From Zygnema cylindricum (lineage: Eukaryota > Streptophyta > Zygnematophyceae > Zygnematales > Zygnemataceae), in contig JBBHKE010000059.1 of assembly GCA_037447655.1 (NCBI GenBank), forward strand, positions 62,001-126,000: a DNA stretch of 64,000 bases, read 5' to 3'. Within the stretch, counting starts at the first letter, position 1. Every line of letters begins with the position of its first letter. Made by a program: the position numbers and the translations under genes. Of the stretch, positions 10,449-22,008 are shown in pieces. The notes beneath the pieces were generated by a model, which saw only the letters and a program-made list of their open reading frames with translations, did not search any database and was not told the origin of the DNA.

Positions 10449-12385
10449 ATGGCTCTGCAAGATTCTGCCAATGGTCACCATTTCTCCGGCGTTTCGGTAA
10501 GGCCATACCCGTCTTCTCTTGTCTTTGCATTCCTCCCTCCCGCTCTTTCTCGCCTCCCATGATTGGCAAGCTGCCGTTGATGCTTCTAGAAAACCAAGGA
10601 TCTATGCTTTATTTTTCATTACTTCATTCTTTCTGGCATCCAGTTTTTTTTATTTTCCGTTGTTTCTTATTCTGTGTTTCTGGATTTTGGTCCGTTTTCC
10701 ATGTTTGCCATTTTCATGGTTACTCAAATTGTATTTCATGCTTGGCCTTCCGTCCTATTCAGCTCACACTTGTTAGTTGGCTTTCCTCAGTAAGACCAGG
10801 ATACTGAAAAAGCAAATTCACAATATTGCATGTACACTCTATCCAGATGAAAGCAAGCTTCCAAACAATTCCTGTACTCTCTGTTCCACTCTTTCCACTC
10901 TGGAAAGCACTCCTCTTCCACTATCCAATGGTTTTTCACTTTGAGTGTCCTTCTTTTTGAGGAATGTGAATGCTGAGTGTTCTCCATTGTATCACTGAAG
11001 CATTTGACTTTGTTTTATTCTCTGATGCCCTCTGTTCTGTCAATCCTGCAGTCAGTCCAATCATGTTGTAGGTTGCCTGTATCCTCCGTTGTACCATTTC
11101 AGCATTCAGCTAAACACGCTGACAGTGTCTGTCACAGTATCAGTTTGTCCAACGGTGTTTCTTGCTGACAGTTGTATCGTTTCAGTAATCAGCTTAACAC
11201 GCTGACGGAGTCTGTAGCTGTTCAATTCATCCGAGTGTTCCATGCTGACAGTGTCGTCCGTTTTCTGCAGCAAGAGCCGCCAGCTGGCATGCAGCGTGCT
11301 GACTTGGCGGACCTGGACAATCTGGACGATTTGGAGATTTGCAGTGTGGCCATAGAAGGAAATGACGGACGCAGTATCGACGAGAATGTCACTTACGACT
11401 GGGAGGTGGACATGTCCAAGGTGGGTTGTAGTGTTGCTACATTCACATATCGGTAGATTTTTTTATCGTACTATTGCTGGTATTTTTAATATTGTTGGTA
11501 TCATTGATGCTGTTTAGTTTTTGGTAGTGTTAGTATTGATATGTAGTGTTCCTGTAATTAATGTAATGTCAGTATTGGTGTTATATTTTTTATTTTTTTG
11601 TTCGTTGGGCTCGGGAGGGACCAAATAGGCTAAAAGTCATAAGATGTTAGAATGAAGTTGATAAGGTTGAGTTCATGACGAATGTGGAGAAGGAAGAGAA
11701 GTGTGTACAATGTTGTTCGGGTAGTTTTTTTTTTTGTTTCTTTGGAATGGTGTAATTTGTTCTAATAAAGACAAGGCGAGACTGGTATTACTATTTTGTT
11801 CATCTTAATAGTCTCAAGCTCAATGCAGTATTAATTGACTTAAGTATAGTCAAAACTAATTTTTGTGCACACTAAATCTTTACTGTTGTGGCACATGTCT
11901 TGTATGAGGCACAAACTTTTGTCGATAAAGGACAGAGGTCAGATTGACATGAGATTGACTGTAGATTTTTAATTTAAATTTTGGCGTACTTATTATACAC
12001 GCAAATTCACTAACAACCACACCATAAATATGCTGGATGATTCCTTTTAGCTCGTGCTTTTTAGGACTGTATAATATTGTGTCCAATTTATTGCCGGAAA
12101 ATTGTGGAGGACAGAAAAGTTTAGCTTAAATTTGTCTGTATGTGAGGTGGTCCGGACCACACTGATGCCTTGTTCATAGTACACCAATCATGGTGTGGCA
12201 TAGTAAGACAGTATGAAATTCCATTTATCCTCTCTCTTTCGGTGTTCGCACTGGACCATTTCTTAGATTTTTAGTAGGAATTAGTGTTGACACTGTGGGG
12301 TTTTGCTTGGTTTTGGACCTCTTTTTCACTTTTCCCTCTCACCAAGGATTGTTGACTGAGCTATGATAGACACATTCATGCCTAC

Positions 12386-12449
<64 letters not shown>

Positions 12450-14484
12450 TCCCCCAGTTTCATTCTCTAATGTGCTTGTCTTACTCTTGCTCTCTTGTTT
12501 CTGGTCGGTGGGTGCAGATCTTATGCACCAATTTGTTAGCTCAAGGTATTTTTCATTCCAATAAAAACTAAGTGTAAACAATCTAATACCAGAAACTATC
12601 ATGCAATTGCTGTGACAAATCCCAAAGATCATTGGAACAGCTGCACCTTACATCGATATAAGAGATAATTATTATTGTTAGAACAGTACACTGTCCATCG
12701 CTATTCGTGTTGTATATTTTTCTGGCACTCAAACTTCTTTATCCTCATCGTCAACTGTTGGATTTTTTTTTTCCAAGGGAGCGATGGGAAGGTAAAGGTA
12801 CGGTCTCACCTTTTGATCGTGAAGTCAATAATAAAAATCAGAAAACATTTGTGATGAGAAAAAGGTACTTCGAGTGCCCAAAAGAACGTTCAACACTAAT
12901 AGTCATGGGCAGTTTACTACCGTAGTATTAACTACACTAAATTATGGTTTGCAATGTGGCTCATTATGAGCCACTTAATTAAATAGTGATATTATCACTA
13001 CTCTATGATTTTACGGGTCAAAATTCTCAACCAAATAAAAGTTATTAGCTCTAATAGAGATGGACAATGTATATTTCGTATTAACGAGTCCGGTCCAATA
13101 TCTAGTACAAGCATACCGGGAGGTCACAATATTCATTTGGTACCCGGTTCTGTTCATATGGCCAAAATTAACAGATCAGCGACTTTTAGTTGAGCTTTTA
13201 CACATTTTCTTTTCCTCATCCTGAAAGACGTGGCAATGGTGTCTTACCTTCCACAACAACATTCTCCCAATACATGAATTTTTTTTTCTCTTCGTTTCAT
13301 TAGAGGAAACGTTTTTCACAAAAACTACAATCTAGGACATGTCCACACTCATTTAATTGCTTACTCAGTAAAACGGGAGCAGGTGTAAACGTCACGATTA
13401 CCACAAACTTTGAGAGCAGTATGAATGGCCACCATGGCCGTCCTACACAAAATGTACATCTGCTAAGCAAATCATATAAGCAGAAAAACAGAGAAACAGA
13501 AACTAGCTAAAAAGTCTGCATAAAAAGCCGATAAATGTTGAACATATACTTTCTGGTATAAATATCATTAAAAGAAAAAGGAAAAAAAAAGGTGACATGC
13601 ACACTCTTTCAGCGGCCTGTTTCAGATTGTTTACCACTCTAGTTGCTATGTTTTGCCGAAAACAATGTCCATAAGTGGCTAGTAACGACCATTAGGATCC
13701 TGTGACAAATTCCAGGCTGTATTGCGAGATCGTGTATTCGTCTACATTCTCTTCATACTTGTTTATTTATTTTCTTTACTCTGGATGTTGGTTTTGTTCT
13801 TTCCTCTCAATTCTGCCATTCCATGTGCTTTCCATGCCTTTGTCACAACTTTTTACCTCCCTTTCTCTGTTGCTTACTCTGCTCTATTCCTTTTCTGTTG
13901 CATTAATATTGTGTTTCTGTTCTGTTTCTGTTGCCTTTCTGTTCCATTGGTTAGTTGCACCTGTCACAACTTGTGTGTCCCTTTCTCTGTGACTTGTTCG
14001 TTTTCTGCCTCCGTTTCCCTTTCGTTTCCTGTTCTTTCATGTTGTGTTTCCGCTCCTCTTGCCAGGGGCATTTGCGAGTGTCACCTATTACACCTTTTTG
14101 TGTTCTGGTTCTCTGTTGTTTACTTTGTTTCATTTCTGTTAAACTTTTGTTCCGTTTCTGTTTTTTGTTGTGTTTCCGTTCCTCTGTATTCCACTGGCTG
14201 TACAAAGATGACCCGACATAGACTTGTGTCTCCTGGTTCCCTGATGATTCCTATGTTCCATCTCCTCTTTTTTTTTTATTATTATTAATTCTTCCCCTCT
14301 TTGTTTCCGCAGGAGCGTTTGGCAGTGTGTTCCACGGCCTCTACCGCGACGACGACGTGGCGGTGAAGGTGTGCAATCTGCCCACGCAGCTCTCGCCGCA
14401 GGAGATGGACAGCCTCAAGCTTCAGTTCAAGCAGGAGATAGCCGTGTGGAGCAAGCTGCAGCACCCCAATGTGGTGCAGGTAGG

Positions 14485-14525
<41 letters not shown>

Positions 14526-17214
14526 TTTTTTAACTGCCCTTGCCTTTCTCAGGCAGGCAATTGGCGCCGTTCTCCCCTCTTAACTCTTCTTCTCCACCTC
14601 CCAATCCATTTCAAGTCCAGAAGCTCTGCATGCTCTCTCACCTTTCCTCGCCTTCCTCTCTCTCTCCCCATATTTCACTGGTGCCTCTCTCCCCTTCCAG
14701 TTTTCCTCTATTGCGCACTCTGCAGTGCAGTCCACAGAACCTCCACATCCCGCTCTCACATTTCTTCCCCTTCCTCGCCTTCCTCCCCCCCCCCTCCTTT
14801 CTTTCTCTGCCACAGTTCACTGTCGCCGCTCTCTCCTTCTACATCTCCTCTCCTCTGCTCTCCTTTTCCTCTCCCCCCCCCCCCCCCCCCTCTCTCTCCC
14901 CCGCCCTCCCTCCCACAGTTCATTGGTGCCTCCCTCCACGCCGACAACATCCGGGCCCCGAGAGAAGGGGCCTTGAAAGCTGGACAGCCCGTGTGGGCCA
15001 TTGTAACGGAATATATGTCAAACGGAACTCTGAAACAGTATCTCACGAGCAAGAGGGGACCTCTCCCCTTGAAACAAGCACTTAAAGTGGCGTTGGATGT
15101 GGCTCGAGGATTAAAGTGAGCCTAAAGGAGTTTTTTTTTTGTTTTTTTGTTTGGAAATTTCAAGGTGTTGGGCAATTTTTCCCTTTTGGAGTTTGGATAT
15201 TCGAGTGGTGTGAGATTTTGGGTTTGGGAGATGTTGTTGGTTTTGGGAATACAATATTATGTTTGCTTATTCTATTTATGGTGGGAGGTGTAAATTACGA
15301 ACGTTTGTACTATTTTATCACTCATCCTTTACTAGGAATCCACACAAGTTACTGTGAATTGTGAATTTTCAGTAGTGTTTATATTATTAAAAACATCACT
15401 TTTTCTTTCTTTTTTTCCAGAGGTTGAACTCAATTTTCCTTATAGGAGATTGGGATTTTTGTTTTTTTCTGCTCAAATTATTTCAAGTATTTCGCTCTCA
15501 TTTACGTTTTACTTTGGGTTTATTGTCTTGGTTGTTTAAAACGATGCAAACTTTCAACGGCTTTTCAGGTTCACCTTTCACGGATTCTTCTTGTTGTTTA
15601 ACAAGAAATTGACGTTTTTTAAGTTTTCCGTATATTGTTTTAGGTATTTACATGAGCTCAAAATCGTCCACCGGGATTTGAAGTCAGAAAACATTCTTAT
15701 GGACCATCAGGCAAATGCCAAAATTGCGGATTTTGGAGTCGCTCGATTGGAAGCCGCGAATCCGGTAGAAATGACTTGCGAGACCGGGACAGTCAGGTGG
15801 ATGGCTCCCGAGGTAAAGTTTTTTTTTTTTGTTTTTTTGACGGTAATTACTTTGGATATCGTTAGGATTTTTTATGGCTCCTGAGGTGAAGGTTGTTAAC
15901 AGTAATTATTGTGGATAGCGTAAGCATTTTCCAGGCTGTTCCTGAGGTAAAGCTTTTTCCTTTTTTGGCACTGTAAATAGTGTGGATATTATTAGTATTT
16001 TCTAGTCTGTTGGTCGGCTCCTGAGGTAAAGGCTTTCTTTATTTCACTGTACATAAGAGTGGATTTTGTTTGCGGTTTCCAGTTTGCTGGTGGACTCCCG
16101 AGGTAAGGTTTTCTTTTTTGCCAATGTTATTGGTGTGGATGTTGTTAGCATTTTCCAGTTGGTTGGATGGCTCCTGAGGTAAGTTTTTTCCCCACTCTAA
16201 CTAGTGTGGAAGTTGTCGACATTATCCTGTTTGTGGGATTTCTCTCGAGGTTTTTTGTTTTTTTTCCACCGTCGTTAATTTTATCAGTTTGTTGGACTCT
16301 TCCGAAGGTAAAAGTTTCTTTTTTTGTAAACAGTGTTTCCAGGTTGTTTTATTACCGCACAAAGAGATTGGCCAGTTTCCTTCCAAATTCGGGATTTGAC
16401 GTTTTATTATCTGACTGTGACGAGGAATCTTGCGATATAGGAATATTTTTTGAAATAAAATTGAGAATCAAATATATGTTAAGTTTATATACCTCATCTT
16501 TTTGTTTTGCCAATGTCACTCTGTTCACGGTTGTGTTTAAAACAGATTATCGACCATAAACCGTATGATCGAAAAGTGGATGTGTACAGTTTTGGAATTG
16601 TGCTTTGGGAAATTGTGACTGGAGATCATCCTTTCAGAAACCTCACTTTTGTACAGCTGGCGTATTCCGTCGTGAACAAAGTAAGTTTCATTTTTTTTTT
16701 GTACCTCAAATGTATCTCTTACAAATGCATCTCGTACGAATACATCTCTTACAAATTTATTTCTTACAAATATATTGCTTACAAATATATCTCTTACAAA
16801 TACATCTCTTTCATCGAAAAGGTTGGAATCTATTCAAGGAAAAGACACGAACAAACCTCAATGAAGCTCCTTGAACAAGAAAGGATTGTAAAAAGTTTCA
16901 CAAAATCTATTGTAAGCAAATACAGATATTCAGAACTGGAAAAAACAACCTTTGGGAAGCGTAGAAGGAAACGTTAAGACAAATCACTGACCTATGAGGT
17001 AAGAAAAAAATGGATACAGGGTCTTCGACCGGAAATTCCCGCAAGGGTACCCGAAAAACTCGCCACAATAATGCAAAATTGTTGGCATCAACTGCCCGAT
17101 AAAAGGCCAGAATTTAAAGAAGTGGTAGAGCAACTTGAATTGTTTCAAGAGGAATCGAAAAAATCATCGGGAGGAAAAGGAGAGAGTACCGGTTGCTCGT
17201 GTGTGATATCATAA
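10449..17214 (+). CDS. Raf-like MAPKKK, group C (Ser/Thr kinase), 8 exons
   Basis: Exons: 10449-10496, 11271-11420, 12518-12545, 14313-14479, 14919-15115, 15644-15812, 16546-16680, 17020-17214. All have GT-AG borders and consistent phases, giving 362 aa. The N-terminus is acidic, and YDWEVDMSK (to residue 66) leads into the kinase domain. Visible motifs: Gly loop LAQGAFGSV (residue 74 on), VAVK lysine K94, HRDLKSEN with D208, DFG D226, WMAPE ending at E253, [11 protein letters not shown], then a Trp/Arg-containing lobe ([11 protein letters not shown]). The full catalytic set suggests an active kinase. Plant group-C Raf-like kinases share this layout and a terminal GCxC. Here the tail is GCSCVIS, a CaaX-like box. 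The start ATG has a good context (TCATGG); Met23 is an alternative. The short N-terminus is typical of the group. The substrate is unknown. Confidence 0.9.
12388..12449. repeat. Compound (CT)n(CA)n microsatellite
   Basis: About 21 CT units run directly into about 10 CA units in kinase intron 2, some 70 bp upstream of the 28-nt exon at 12518-12545. The pyrimidine tract could influence recognition of that very short exon, which is inference. Confidence 0.95.
12686..12917. mobile_element. Small MITE with GTACACTG ends in kinase intron 3
   Basis: The left end GTACACTGTCCATCGCTATT is matched, inverted and imperfectly, by CTAATAGTCATGGGCAGTTTAC at the right. About 230 bp, non-coding, and part of the GTAC-ended family. 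The divergence between the ends suggests an older copy than those at 8753 and 9010. Confidence 0.55.
13780..14200. repeat. Degenerate pyrimidine-rich tandem repeat in kinase intron 3
   Basis: Units of roughly 100-130 bp repeat words such as CTTTCTCTGT, GTTTCTGTT and TTCCATTGG. One unit ends in a 3' splice-site-like CTCTTGCCAG followed by a sequence resembling the start of kinase exon 4 (see findings). The ORFs here (up to 188 codons, Cys/Phe/Ser-rich) are composition artefacts. Confidence 0.5.
14486..14523. repeat. (CT)n microsatellite next to the exon 4 donor
   Basis: It begins about 7 nt after the GTAGG donor at 14480. The same intron is pyrimidine-rich to its end, with long C runs at 14781-14793 and 14873-14890, and its acceptor is CCCACAG at 14918. 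Confidence 0.95.
15813..16310 (+). repeat. Tandem array of copies of the exon 6 splice junction
   Basis: The end of exon 6 (…GGATGGCTCCCGAG|GTAA) is repeated in diverged form through the following intron. Copies end at 15885, 15946, 16025, 16102, 16178, 16249 and 16307, a spacing of 58 to 79 bp. Six copies keep exactly 20 nt between the upstream AG-like acceptor and the GAG|GT or AAG|GT donor (15866-15885, 16006-16025, 16083-16102, 16159-16178, 16230-16249, 16288-16307). The acceptor of the 16230 copy has decayed to TG. The copy ending at 15946 has only 12 nt. Upstream blocks such as GTTAGCATTTTCCAG resemble real acceptors. Whether any block is ever spliced is unknown. Confidence 0.85.
16716..16812. 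repeat. About 18-bp minisatellite in kinase intron 7
   Basis: Five to six diverged copies of a unit close to ATCTCTTACAAATACAT. A 156-codon open frame reads from exon 7 through this repeat, but the GTAAGT donor at 16681 and the homology of the next exon show that it is intronic. Confidence 0.8.
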
Positions 17215-19250
17215 AGAGGAGGAAATTGAAGGAGAGATATAGAGATAGAGAGATAGAGAGATAGAGAGATAGAGAGATAGAGGTAGAGAGAGGTAGAGAG
17301 GTAGAGATCTAGAGGAAGGGAGAAATGAAGAGAGGAAAAACGAAATTGGAAGAGAGTAACGGAGGAAGGAAGGCAGGGGGAGGGAGAGAACGAGATTGGG
17401 GGAGATCAAGAGAGGAAGGGAGGAGGAAAGTAAGAACGAAATTAAAGGAAAGAACGAGAGGAAGGGAGGAGGAAAGTAAGAACGAAATTAAAGGAAAGAA
17501 CGAGAGGAAGGGAGAGGGGAGGAGAGTAAGAACCAAATTTTGATGTTGTCGTGGTTTTGGTTTTGTCGAGGAAGCTTCTTATTGTTGAGTAGCCTTATTG
17601 TTTAAGTTTTCTTCGTTTTTTATATTGACCTTTTACATGTTAGATATTTTCTATGTATCAGTTTGGCTCCTGTAAATAAAGGGTGAGAGATGGAGACTGA
17701 GTGGGATGAAGGGAGAGGGAGAGAGAGAGAGAGAGTGGGAGACAGGAGAAGCAGCTGTAGTCTTTTCTTTTTGATATTATTGTATTATTTATTTTGACAG
17801 CTCAAGCTGTATTAAGTTGTGGAAGGTCTTGTGAGGAATATTAGGCTGGTAGCCAACTTGTCAAAATAATACGTTATTTTATTTTCGACACAACATTATT
17901 TGTTTACTTTGTAGCTTAGGGTACAACTCTTTATTTTCTTGTTATGGATGATGAACTCAGTATGTTATATACTCACGATTGTTAGAGGGACAAGAAAAAA
18001 AAGAAAGAAAAACATTTTGAAAGATTTTTGGTTAGCAAGGAATATCAACAATATATGCTGTTTTCGTATTTATATTTCGGGCTTGAACTTGTACATTGTT
18101 TCCCAAAAGCTCTTTACCAGGGTGCCCTTATTTTTTGGGGTGTGTATGGTTTTTATCTTTTTTCCTTGGTTTCATGGATTTGTTAAGGTTTTGTTAAGGG
18201 AACATGTAATAATAACCTTTATCAAAAATCAAGCCACAAAAAACCATCTGAATAATGGAGTGAAAACAACTCGAATATGACGTGATGTGTCGCCTGAATA
18301 TTGACACGTCACATGAATATTGTCATGACGCGTGAATACCGAAGCATTGCACCAATTGACGCATCGCGTCAATATCGCTGCATCGTATGAATATCGACAC
18401 AGCACACCAGTATGGACACATCGCATTCATATTGACTCGTCACGTTAATATCGTCACGTCGTATGAAAATCTGAATCATCGCATTGCGTAAATATTGACA
18501 CCACGTGAACAACGATGTGTCGCTTAAATATTGGCAAGCCGCGTGAATACCGACGCATCACACGATAGACGCAGCGTGTCGATATTGAAGCATCGTAACT
18601 ATATCGATACATCGTATGAATATTGACAAATCGCATTCACATTGACGAGTCACCTTAATATCGACACCACGTGAATACCGATACGTCGTGTGAGTATCAA
18701 CTCGCCAAGTGAAGATGCGACACATCGCACGAACAAACGCACTACGTCAATATCGACACATCGACTCCATACGGAGGCATGGCATTCATATTGACTCGTC
18801 ACAATAATTTCGTTTTCCTTTTGACATCTATATCTACGAGTGCAGAGCAATTGCATTTAGCAAAGTGTAAAGAATAACATTGTTTTGGATTCTGAACCCA
18901 TTTTTAATCCTAAAGTTAACACATCATTTTGGAAAGCAGTGGTAAGTGAGAGCCGACTTGTATAAATTTCTTGCTCCAAGCAACCTCTCTGACGTTTTCA
19001 CTTCTGTGCCCCACCACGAGTATTTATTTACACTTTTAATGACCTATTTGGTTTTTTTATCAAGCGCGTTTTTTTACATGTACTATCTTTTTCTTCCAAT
19101 TCGCAATAGCTTTCCATTCCATTTGTTCTAATGTATTTGGATAGTTCACTATTGCATTTTCTTCATTAAGCTCGTCCTTTTTTTTTCATATACAATTCTC
19201 TTGTGAACCATTGTCTAGCCGCAAGGCTATGTAATCCCCCAAACAAACGG

Positions 19251-19255
<5 letters not shown>
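16902..19255 (+). repeat. Tandem duplication, copy 1 (last kinase exon plus 3' flank)
   Basis: This about 2.35 kb unit starts at AAATCTATTGTAAGC inside intron 7, includes the terminal exon, GA-rich repeats at 17228-17310 and a minisatellite at 18280-18820, and ends near AACGGATATT. The same order recurs at 19290-22523, after a run of 34 A. It is the younger-looking, uninterrupted copy and provides the empty sites for two insertions in copy 2. Confidence 0.85.
18270..18825. repeat. Minisatellite, about 20-bp unit, copy 1
   Basis: About 28 diverged units near GAATATCGACACATCGCRT repeat downstream of the kinase. Spacing is not exact, and units differ at several positions without identical repeats or unique spacers. 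The ORFs here come from the repeat. Confidence 0.8.

Positions 19256-19289
<34 letters not shown>
19256..19289 (+). repeat. Poly(A) run of 34 nt at the duplication junction
   Basis: It sits exactly between the end of copy 1 and the start of copy 2 of the duplicated 3' region, whose first bases are themselves A-rich. It may mark slippage or A-tract-mediated recombination. A retroposed transcript is unlikely, because intron sequence before the exon is included in copy 2. Confidence 0.95.
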
Positions 19290-19292
<3 letters not shown>

Positions 19293-19403
19293 ATTGTAAG
19301 CAAATACAGATATTCAGAACTGGAAAAAACAACCTTTGGGAAGTGTAGAAGGAAACGTTAAGACAAATCACTGACCTATGAGGTAAGAAATAAATGGATA
19401 CAG

Positions 19404-19598
19404 GGTCTTCGACCGGAAATTCCCGCAAGGGTACCCGAAAAACTCGCCACAATAATGCAAAATTGTTGGCATCAACTGCCCGAAAAAAGGCCGGAATTTA
19501 AAGAAGTGGTAGAGCAACTTGAATTGTTTCAAGAGGAATCGAAAAAATCATCGGGAGGAAAAGGAGAGAGTACCGGTTGCTCGTGTGTGATATCATAA
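19404..19598 (+). CDS. Intact second copy of the kinase terminal exon
   Basis: The 195-nt exon keeps its acceptor (GGATACAG), its full frame from [10 protein letters not shown] to GCSCVIS, and its stop. The visible coding change is one Asp to Glu (LPDKRP becomes LPEKRP), plus silent changes. It could replace the exon at 17020 as an alternative last exon, or it could be unused. It has no upstream kinase exons of its own, so it cannot encode a kinase alone. Confidence 0.75.
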   Translation, partial: GLRPEIPARVPEKLATIMQNCWHQLPEKRPEFKEVVEQLELFQEESKKSSGGKGESTGCSCVIS

Positions 19599-20594
19599 AG
19601 AGGAGGAAATTGAAGTAGAGATATAGAGAAAGAGAGATAGAGAGATAGAGAGATAGAGAGGTAGAGAGGTGGAGATCTAGAGGAACGGAGAAATGAAGAG
19701 AGGAAAAACGAAATTGGAAGAGAGTAACGGAGGAAGGAAGGCAGGGGGAGGGAGAGAACGAGATTGGGGGAGATTAAGAGAGGAAGAGAGGAGGAAAGTA
19801 AGGACGAAATTAAAGGAAAGAACGAGAGGAAGGGAGAGGGGAGGAGAGTAAGAACCAAATTTGATGTTGTCGTGGTTTTGGTTTTGTCGAGGAAGCTTCT
19901 TATTGTTAAGTAGCCTTATTGTTTAAGTTTTCTTCATTTTTTATATCGACCTTTTTGCATGTTAGATATTTTCTATGTATCAGTTTGGCTCCTGTAAATT
20001 AAGGGTGAGAGATGGAGACTGAGTGGGATGGAGGGAGAGGGAGAGCGAGAGAGAGAGTGGAAGACAGGAGAAGTAGCTGTAGTCTTTTCTTTTTGATATT
20101 ATTATATTATTTATTTTGGACAGCTCAAGCTGTATCAAGTTTTGTGGAAGGTTTTGTGAGGAATATTAGGCTGGTAGCCAACTTGTCAAAATAATACGTT
20201 ATTTTATTTTCGACACAACATTATTTTATTTACTTTGCAGCTTAGGGTACAACTCTTTATTTTCTTGTTATGGATGATGAACTCAGTATGTTATATAATC
20301 GCGATTATTAGAGGGACAAGAAAAAAAAGAAAGAAAAATATTTTGAAAGATTTTTGATTAGCAAGGAATATCAACAATATATGTTTGTATTTATATTTCG
20401 GGCGTGAACTTGTACATTGTTTCCCAAAAGCTCTTTACCAGGGTGCCCTTATTTTTTTGGGGTGTGTATGTTTTTATCTTTTTTCCTTGGTTTCATGGTT
20501 TTGTTAAGGTTTTGTTAAGGGAACATATAATAATAACCTTTATTGAAAATCGAGCAATAAAAAACCATCTGAATAATGGAGTGAAAACAACTCG

Positions 20595-21885
20595 AATATG
20601 ACTTGATGTGTTGCCTGAATATCGACACGTCACATGAATATCGTCATGACGCGTGAATAGCGAAGCATCGCGCCAATATCGCTACATCGTATGAATATCG
20701 ACACATCACACCAATATGGACACATCGCCTTGATATCGAAGCAGCGCATTCCAATTGACTTGTCACGTTAATATCGATAATTACCATGAATGTCGTCACT
20801 TCACGTGAATATCGATACCTCGCGTGAATACCAATGCGTCGTGTAAATATCGACATGTCAAGTAAATATGGTCATGCCGCGTGAATACCTACACATCGCA
20901 CGATACAGACGCATCGCGTCAGTATCGGTGCATCGTATGAATATCGAAACGTTGATCGATACCGACACATTGCCTCCATACGGAGCCATCGCATTCATAT
21001 TGACTCGTCACGTCGTATGAAAATCTGAATCATCGCTTTGCGTAAATTTTGACACTTCACGTGAACATTGATGTGTTGCTTAAATATCGGCAAGCCGCGT
21101 GAATACCGACGCATCACACGATAGACGCAGCGTGTCGATATTGAAGCTATATCGATACATCGTATGAATATCGACGAATCACATTCATATTGACGAGCAG
21201 AGGTCGCAAAAGTCAAAATTTTAGATAACCGAAACCGACCGTTTTATTTTTTTTCAAAATTTGAGTACCTGACGCCTGACCGGGTTATGTCACGCTCCCA
21301 AATTGTTAACCGTTAACCGAAACGTTACGAAAATAAAAGTTAACCGAAACTCGATTTCTCGCGACTAACCGTACCCGCCCCTACCCGAATAAGTACAAAA
21401 TTAGTGGTACATCTCATGTATACCTTCCACGATAACAGGAGTACAATAATATTGGATTGTATGGACAGTACAAATTTTCAATTTTTTTCGTTTTTTGCTT
21501 ACCCGACCGTAACCGATTTTTTATTTTTTTTCTGTGAATCAACCGCCCGAATCCGCCCGGCCCCCCCAAATTTGACAACCGAATCCGTTCCGGATCCGAC
21601 GCGGGCGGTCGGTTAACGGTCGGTCACGGTTTCGGTTGACCATTTGCGACCTCTGTTGACGAGTCACCTTAATATCGGCACTTCACGTGAATACCGATAC
21701 TTCGCGCGAATATCTAATCGCCAAGTGAAGATGCGACACATCGCACGAATAAAGGCACCACTTTAATATCGATACATCGTGTTGATATCGACACGCCGAA
21801 TCAATATCAACACATCGTACCAATATCAACACATCGACTCCATACGGAGGCATTGCATTCATATTGACTGGTCACGATAATTTTG
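20595..21885. repeat. Minisatellite, about 20-bp unit, copy 2 (interrupted)
   Basis: The same GAATATCGACACATCGC-type units as at 18270-18825, split by the hAT MITE at 21198-21655. Net of that insert it is somewhat longer than copy 1, so units were gained or lost after the duplication. Confidence 0.8.
21198..21655. mobile_element. hAT MITE with CAGAGGTCGCAAA ends and 8-bp target duplication
   Basis: A 458-bp element with ends CAGAGGTCGCAAA / TTTGCGACCTCTG. It is flanked by TTGACGAG at 21190-21197 and 21656-21663. The paralogous copy 1 has the uninterrupted site ATTGACGAGTCACC near 18640, a natural empty site. The CAGAGGTCGC-type end and 8-bp duplication are typical of hAT elements. The interior has (A)ACCG words and no transposase. 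A relative sits at 47900-48399. Confidence 0.9.
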
Positions 21886-22008
21886 TTTTCCTTTTGACAT
21901 CTATATTTACGAGTGCAGAGCAATCGCATTCAGCAAAATGTAAAGAATAACATTGTTTTGGATTCTGAACCCATTTTTAATCCTAAAGTTAACACATCAT
22001 TTTGGATA

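Noticed and set aside
13702-14288. 188-codon Cys/Phe-rich frame that looks like a membrane protein
   Set aside because: It lies within kinase intron 3 in a degenerate CT-rich tandem repeat, has no domain, and is bounded by the exon 3 and exon 4 splice sites.
18270-18825. CRISPR-like array
   Set aside because: Units are diverged, period varies, there are no unique spacers or cas genes, and the context is a plant nuclear gene flank; it is a minisatellite.
19256-19600. Processed pseudogene of the kinase marked by the poly(A) run
   Set aside because: The A run lies upstream of the copy, and intron sequence before the exon is included, so the copy arose from DNA, not mRNA.
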